64,000 bases of DNA from assembly GCF_004022465.1 (NCBI RefSeq), contig NZ_SAVA01000002.1:124001-188000 (forward strand), given 5' to 3'. Position 1 is the first letter of the stretch. Every line of letters begins with the position of its first letter. The notes below the pieces were generated by a model, which did no database searches, was not told the DNA's origin, and saw nothing but the letters and a program-made list of their open reading frames with translations. The translations under genes and the position numbers were made by a program. The DNA is from Rhodobacter huangdaonensis (GTDB lineage: Bacteria; Pseudomonadota; Alphaproteobacteria; Rhodobacterales; Rhodobacteraceae). Below are positions 62,483-64,000 of the stretch, piece by piece.

Positions 62483-63622
62483 ATGCGCTTCTCAACCCGT
62501 GGTCAGGTCGATCCCTTCATTGTGATGGACGTGATGGAGGCCGCCCGCGCCGCCGAGGCCGCGGGCCGGCGCATCATCCACATGGAGGTGGGCCAGCCCT
62601 CGACGCCGGCGCCCGCTGCGGCGCGCAAGGCGCTTGCCGCGGCACTCGATGAGAACCCGCTCGGCTATACCGTGGCGCTCGGCCTGCCCGAGCTGCGCGC
62701 GGGCATCGCAGCGCTTTATGCGCGCTGGTACGGCGTCGATCTCGACCCCGGCCGGGTGATCGTCACCGCGGGCTCCTCGGGCGCCTTCCTGCTCGCCTTC
62801 TCGGCGCTCTTCGATGCGGGCGACCGCGTCGCGCTCGGCGAGCCGGGCTATCCGAGCTATCGCCAGATCCTGCGCGCGATGTCGGTGACGCCTGTCGGCA
62901 TGCCGACGCGCCCCGAGAACCGCTATCAGCCGGTGCCGGCCGACCTCCCCGAGAACGTGCAGGGGCTGATCGTCGCCTCGCCCGGCAACCCCTCGGGCAC
63001 GATGCTCGGCAAGCCGGAACTCGCGGCGCTGATGCAGGCTGCGGCGGCGCGCGACATCGCCTTCGTCTCCGACGAGATCTATCACGGCCTCGATTACGAG
63101 GGCCGCGCGGTCAGCGCGCTCGAGGTCTCGGACGAGGCCTATGTGATCAACTCCTTCTCGAAATACTTCTCGATGACGGGCTGGCGCGTCGGCTGGATGG
63201 TGGTGCCCGAGGATCACGTCCGCACCGTTGAGCGGCTGGCGCAGAACATGTTCATCTGCCCGCCGCACGCAAGCCAGGTGGCGGCGCTGGCCGCCCTTGG
63301 CGCGATCGACGAGCTCGAGGCGAACCGCGCCGTCTATGCCGCGAACCGCCGGCTGATGCTCGACGGCCTGCCGAAGGCGGGCTTCACCAAGATCGCGCCG
63401 CCCGACGGCGCCTTCTACATCTATGCCGATGTCTCGGATCTGACCGATGACAGCCGCGCCTTCGCCGCCGAGATCCTCGACAAGGCCGGCGTCGCCGTCA
63501 CCCCGGGGCTCGACTTCGACCCGGCGCGCGGCCACCGCACGCTGCGCTTCTCCTACGCGCAGGGCACCGCCGAGATCGAGGAGGGGCTCGCCCGCCTCAC
63601 CGCCTTCATGGCGGCGCGCTGA
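62483..63622 (+). CDS. class I/II pyridoxal phosphate aminotransferase
   Basis: 379 residues. IIHMEVGQPSTPAP, ASPGNPSGTML, FVSDEIYHGLDYEG and the PLP-lysine segment NSFSKYFSMTGWRVGW. Aspartate/aromatic aminotransferase-like; substrate not known. Confidence 0.9.
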   Translation: MRFSTRGQVDPFIVMDVMEAARAAEAAGRRIIHMEVGQPSTPAPAAARKALAAALDENPLGYTVALGLPELRAGIAALYARWYGVDLDPGRVIVTAGSSGAFLLAFSALFDAGDRVALGEPGYPSYRQILRAMSVTPVGMPTRPENRYQPVPADLPENVQGLIVASPGNPSGTMLGKPELAALMQAAAARDIAFVSDEIYHGLDYEGRAVSALEVSDEAYVINSFSKYFSMTGWRVGWMVVPEDHVRTVERLAQNMFICPPHASQVAALAALGAIDELEANRAVYAANRRLMLDGLPKAGFTKIAPPDGAFYIYADVSDLTDDSRAFAAEILDKAGVAVTPGLDFDPARGHRTLRFSYAQGTAEIEEGLARLTAFMAAR

Positions 63623-63676
63623 GCGGTTTCGCCCCGCCCCCGCCCGCGCTATAGTCGCCCGAAAAACGGAGCAGGC

Positions 63677-64000
63677 ATGACACGCATCCTTCGGCTTTTC
63701 GCGGCGCTCTGGCTCGGGCTCGCGGGGCTTGCCACGGCGCAGGAAACCGGGCTTTCGGCACTCGCCCGGCTCGAGCCGGCGCGCAGCGCGGTCACCACCT
63801 CGGGGGGGGCGACCCAGGTCGCGCTCGGCCTCAGTCAGGCAGTGCCGTTCCGCGCCTTCCTGCTCGACGCCCCGCCGCGCCTCGTCGTCGATTTCCGCGA
63901 GGTCGATTTCTCTGCCGGCCGGGCCGAGGCGCTCTCGGATCAGGGGCTGATCGGCGCTGTCCGCTGGGGCCGGTTCCGCCCCGGCTGGTCGCGGCTCGTC
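63677..64000 (+). CDS. AMIN-domain N-acetylmuramoyl-L-alanine amidase, N-terminal part
   Basis: Cut at the window end after 108 codons. The signal peptide (LFAALWLGLAGLATAQ) is followed by an AMIN domain (VPFRAFLLDAPPRLVVDFREVDF), as in AmiC-type amidases that split daughter cells. AACGGAGCAGG precedes the ATG. The catalytic domain lies outside, so the call rests on the AMIN domain. Confidence 0.8.
   Translation, partial: MTRILRLFAALWLGLAGLATAQETGLSALARLEPARSAVTTSGGATQVALGLSQAVPFRAFLLDAPPRLVVDFREVDFSAGRAEALSDQGLIGAVRWGRFRPGWSRLV

Noticed and set aside
1..64000. CRISPR arrays or rRNA genes.
   Set aside because: No regularly spaced repeats and no rRNA-like sequence seen.

Overview
The window is high-GC DNA from a member of the Rhodobacterales (Paracoccaceae, Rhodobacter-like). 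The evidence is the protein content and gene order: yceD-rpmF-plsX-fabH-ihfA-merR, rplU-rpmA ... obgE-proB, the Shemin-pathway 5-aminolevulinate synthase HemA with an FNR/FnrL box upstream, the duplicated-fold dCTP deaminase, and the ornithine-lipid enzyme OlsB. No rRNA, CRISPR array or integrase gene is visible. Both ends cut a gene: cysK on the left and an AMIN-domain amidase on the right.

Left edge (1-4593): cysK end, a DUF3772-type MscS channel, an AI-2E-family permease and tRNA-Ser(GGA). Accessory region (about 4600-28200): this stretch lies between the 3' ends of tRNA-Ser and tRNA-Ile2, which face each other. It holds at least six remnants of IS5-superfamily elements, an AT-rich unknown membrane protein, a DUF3224 protein, an AraC regulator beside a stand-alone leuA, a MarR-AlkD-DUF6616 operon, and a decayed cluster of small unknown genes. 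It also holds a TetR-controlled HlyD/RbbA/YhhJ-type exporter and a three-gene operon made of a DUF218 protein, a giant fusion and a NagZ-like GH3 protein. The fusion joins a complete MurC/Mpl-like ligase to an NRPS adenylation domain, a carrier domain and a thioesterase-like domain with a Cys nucleophile. It is the best candidate for an undescribed system: cell-wall-precursor chemistry joined to non-ribosomal amino acid activation.

Core region (28203-64000): ordinary housekeeping genes. In order these are purine synthesis (purMN), RNase D, hisC, SufE, a J-domain protein, BolA, gatB, dCTP deaminase, tRNA-Pro(GGG), the fatty-acid/phospholipid operon yceD to merR, bamE, olsB, the methionine importer metNIQ, uup, an AMACR-like CoA transferase, rplU-rpmA, obgE-proB, an M20 peptidase, hemA, a RodZ-like protein, ispG, a DsbA-like thioredoxin, an aminotransferase and the start of an amidase.

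Two families of intergenic palindromic repeats, often overlapping terminators, recur through the core. A perfect operator-like palindrome in front of the exporter operon has a second copy at 14784, with the same promoter geometry.
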